Of a stretch of 64,000 bases of DNA, positions 61,870 through 64,000 are shown piece after piece. The stretch is from contig NC_088108.1 of the NCBI RefSeq assembly GCF_036370855.1, positions 6,595,448 to 6,659,447 on the forward strand. The letters are read 5' to 3'. A model generated the notes under the pieces. It had not been told where the DNA came from. It saw only the letters and a program-made list of their open reading frames with translations, and ran no database searches. Source of the DNA: Dromaius novaehollandiae (taxonomy: Eukaryota > Chordata > Aves > Casuariiformes > Dromaiidae). The position numbers were made by a program, and so were the translations under genes. How positions within the stretch are numbered: the stretch's first letter is position 1; each line of letters begins with the position of its first letter.

Positions 61870-64000
61870 TGACTGCTTATATTGTTTGTTTATTTGTACC
61901 CACTTATGTAAGTACTGGAGCTGGCTGCCTACCAATTTCCATATCTCCATAGATTATCTCCTTTATTTTGATATATATTCTGAAGCCCTGAGGCGACTGA
62001 ATATTAAAACGAAACTAGAGTCTTTCTCTGAATCCTTGCAGTAAATTTAGTAATTTGGTTATTGTCAAAATTTCCACTACGGGGAAAGAGGGATCCCAAA
62101 TCAATTAATATTTGATCATTATCATTTTTATTTTGGAAACAGCAATATAAACCTGCATCAGCTATTTTTAATGGAATGTTGGTCTTAAATATCATTTGGC
62201 TTTCTTGTGGTCTTAAGTATCAGTTAAAAAAGGTGTTATTAATTTGTATTCTTTTGAAATTCTACTATGTGCTATTTATTGAGCCTCATATCATAGCAGT
62301 ACAAATAAATCTAAAAGAAGATACAATTCTCATTCTATTACGCTTGCAATTCTTTGTCCTGTTTCTGTGACAAAGTGGCCAGGTACACTGATTCAATCCA
62401 GAACCTAAATATTATAGTCATACCCAAAAATGCTCTTAAATCACAGCCACAGTGAGGCTAAAATTTGACTCTCGGTTGCTTTTCTGTTGCTGAGTATTTC
62501 CATCTCCTATTATGCTGGCCTGACCTCATGTGTTTCATAAACATCAAACATGAGAAAGAGAAAACAGTACCAATGAAGTTCTCCATATATATTCACTTAT
62601 AATTCCTACTACTTCATCAACTTGAGCCAGTTTTCCCCTGTGGATGTAAGAATGGATAATTTGAGTAGTGCTTCTTTTCCAAATTCTAGTCTAATCCCTC
62701 CCAGTCCAAGAAATCAAAATCTCAGAAAGGCCTTGTCTTTCGCAAATACACAAAACCTACCCAAAACACTGAATAAATAAGCAGATGGCTAGCCAGCACT
62801 GAGCTACATGCTATTATGGCCATAGAACCCACTGTGAAAACATTGATTCTGCCTCTGTCCTTTAACCACTTATATGCCCAAGTGAGGATCTTCCCTCTTA
62901 ACCTCTGACAGCTTACCTTCCATGGGAGCTCTTGGTAGGGGTCAATTTTTTAATGGCTTTTGGAAATAAAAGTAGACTGTATCAATGTGATTTTTCTGAT
63001 TCACCTGTTGAGTGACTTCTTTAAAGATTCCAACAGATTTGTGACAAAAGTTGGGCTGATGCTTTCCGAATACATAGTATTTAATATGTGCCCACTTATT
63101 CCATTCTTAAATAGTTTCTACTAATTTGTCTGGTACAGGTTTTGATATAATAGGATTAATAGAGGGGGAATATGATACATTCTTTCCTTTGCATATCACA
63201 AAGACAGACTTCTAAGACAGACTTTCAGGTATTTGGTTATAACTAATAGCGCATCAGTTAGCAACTGGGATCTTTCAAAAGACACCAGTGCACACTTAAA
63301 TATTGGGTTGCTGCTTAGAGAATTTCCAAAAAGAAAGTAATCTGACCTTCCAAAGAATGAGTGCAGGAAGTCACTTGGCATAAGAGAATTCAAGAAAAAA
63401 ATCTTAGAGAAAGCTTAAAGTGAATATGCATAACATATTACTTATTATATTTTGTATATCTTTTATTTCTCTATTTTGCTCAGTTATAATGCATGGGGTT
63501 TAATAAAATCCAAGCGGTGTCAGATGGACAGGGTATCTCTAGACCTGCAGACTAAAATATAGCATGGAAATATTCAAGTGTGTTTTAGAGGGTTAGCTCA
63601 ACGTCAAAATTAGTCTAGCTGGGGTGTCAGGGAATTCAATGTTAGGCAGTTTCGTCTACCAAACAGAACCCTACCCTTGTTGAAGATATGTCAAGTCACC
63701 CATCATAACAATAACTCAGTAATGTTGGGCAGTTTAAAAGGAGCTATCATGGGTTTTGATCTAATAATAACATATTAATACTTAATCAAGATTTTTGAAA
63801 CTGAAGATTTGCCCACAGGACAATGTAATGCTCTGCAGAAATACCTGCCACCACCTATGCTGTACTTGGACTGGAGGTTACAGAGCATGTTTACACAGCA
63901 CAGTGTTGAACAAAGTAGCTGTACAGCTATTTTGGAAAGGCTTCTGACCTAATAAGCCTGAGCAGAGTGCTCTGCAACTGCAGCTGTATTGCTTCCAGGA

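Larger units (their letters stand above)
53256..64000. other. Intergenic DNA to the window edge, no gene recognised
   Basis: Mostly AT-rich unique sequence. Patches of low stop density at 56001-56330 and 60300-60629 are discussed in findings. In mammals GUCY2F lies in this direction from NXT2, but no guanylate-cyclase or kinase-homology motif was seen in any frame inspected. Confidence 0.45.

Noticed and set aside
13600..64000. Expected neighbour GUCY2F
   Set aside because: No cyclase catalytic, kinase-homology or ligand-binding motif was recognised. A translated search would be decisive.
1..64000. CRISPR arrays, operons, riboswitches, phage or integron features
   Set aside because: The gene is spliced with GT-AG introns and the window has CR1 and CpG-island features. 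The short tandem repeats have no regular repeat-spacer layout.

Overview
The window is vertebrate nuclear DNA, most likely from a bird. The evidence is one spliced gene with GT-AG introns, a CpG-island promoter, a CR1 LINE 3' end (the characteristic sauropsid repeat), a few very old MIR/CORE-SINE and L3-like LINE relics, microsatellites, and otherwise AT-rich unique sequence with few young transposons. No bacterial, plasmid or phage feature is present. The species cannot be determined from sequence alone.

The only protein-coding gene I can support is NXT2 (p15-2, the NTF2-like partner of the NXF1/TAP mRNA exporter). It lies on the minus strand between 13088 and 8399, with four coding exons (5, 29, 48 and 59 codon-equivalents) giving a complete 141-residue protein. 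A proximal poly(A) signal lies about 0.9 kb past the stop. The promoter is a dense CpG island (about 12830-13560) that contains a near-perfect 36-bp inverted repeat with mirrored E2F-like sites, an ETS-like site and a CCAAT box. Intron 1 carries a CR1 fragment, a (CG/CA)n microsatellite and a pyrimidine tract. Intron 3 carries a MIR-like relic.

Left of NXT2 (1-7470) I find no coding exon. The minus-strand reading looks like 3'-UTR sequence and has further AATAAA hexamers, so longer NXT2 3' ends are possible. Right of the CpG island (about 13.6-64 kb) is a gene desert of roughly 50 kb. It holds relics of an L3/CR1-type LINE (about 19.1-20.1 kb, reverse-transcriptase region, frameshifted), a second LINE tail (53.05-53.25 kb), MIR-like copies (43.8-44.15 kb and 50.57-50.70 kb), microsatellites, homopolymers, small tandem duplications and perfect palindromes. 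In mammals NXT2 is flanked by GUCY2F and KCNE5/ACSL4; no exon of those was recognised here.

I did not find an undescribed gene system. The most interesting observations are the promoter inverted repeat, NXT1-like residues in this NXT2, possible very long 3' ends, and a few unexplained open frames and palindromes in the desert.
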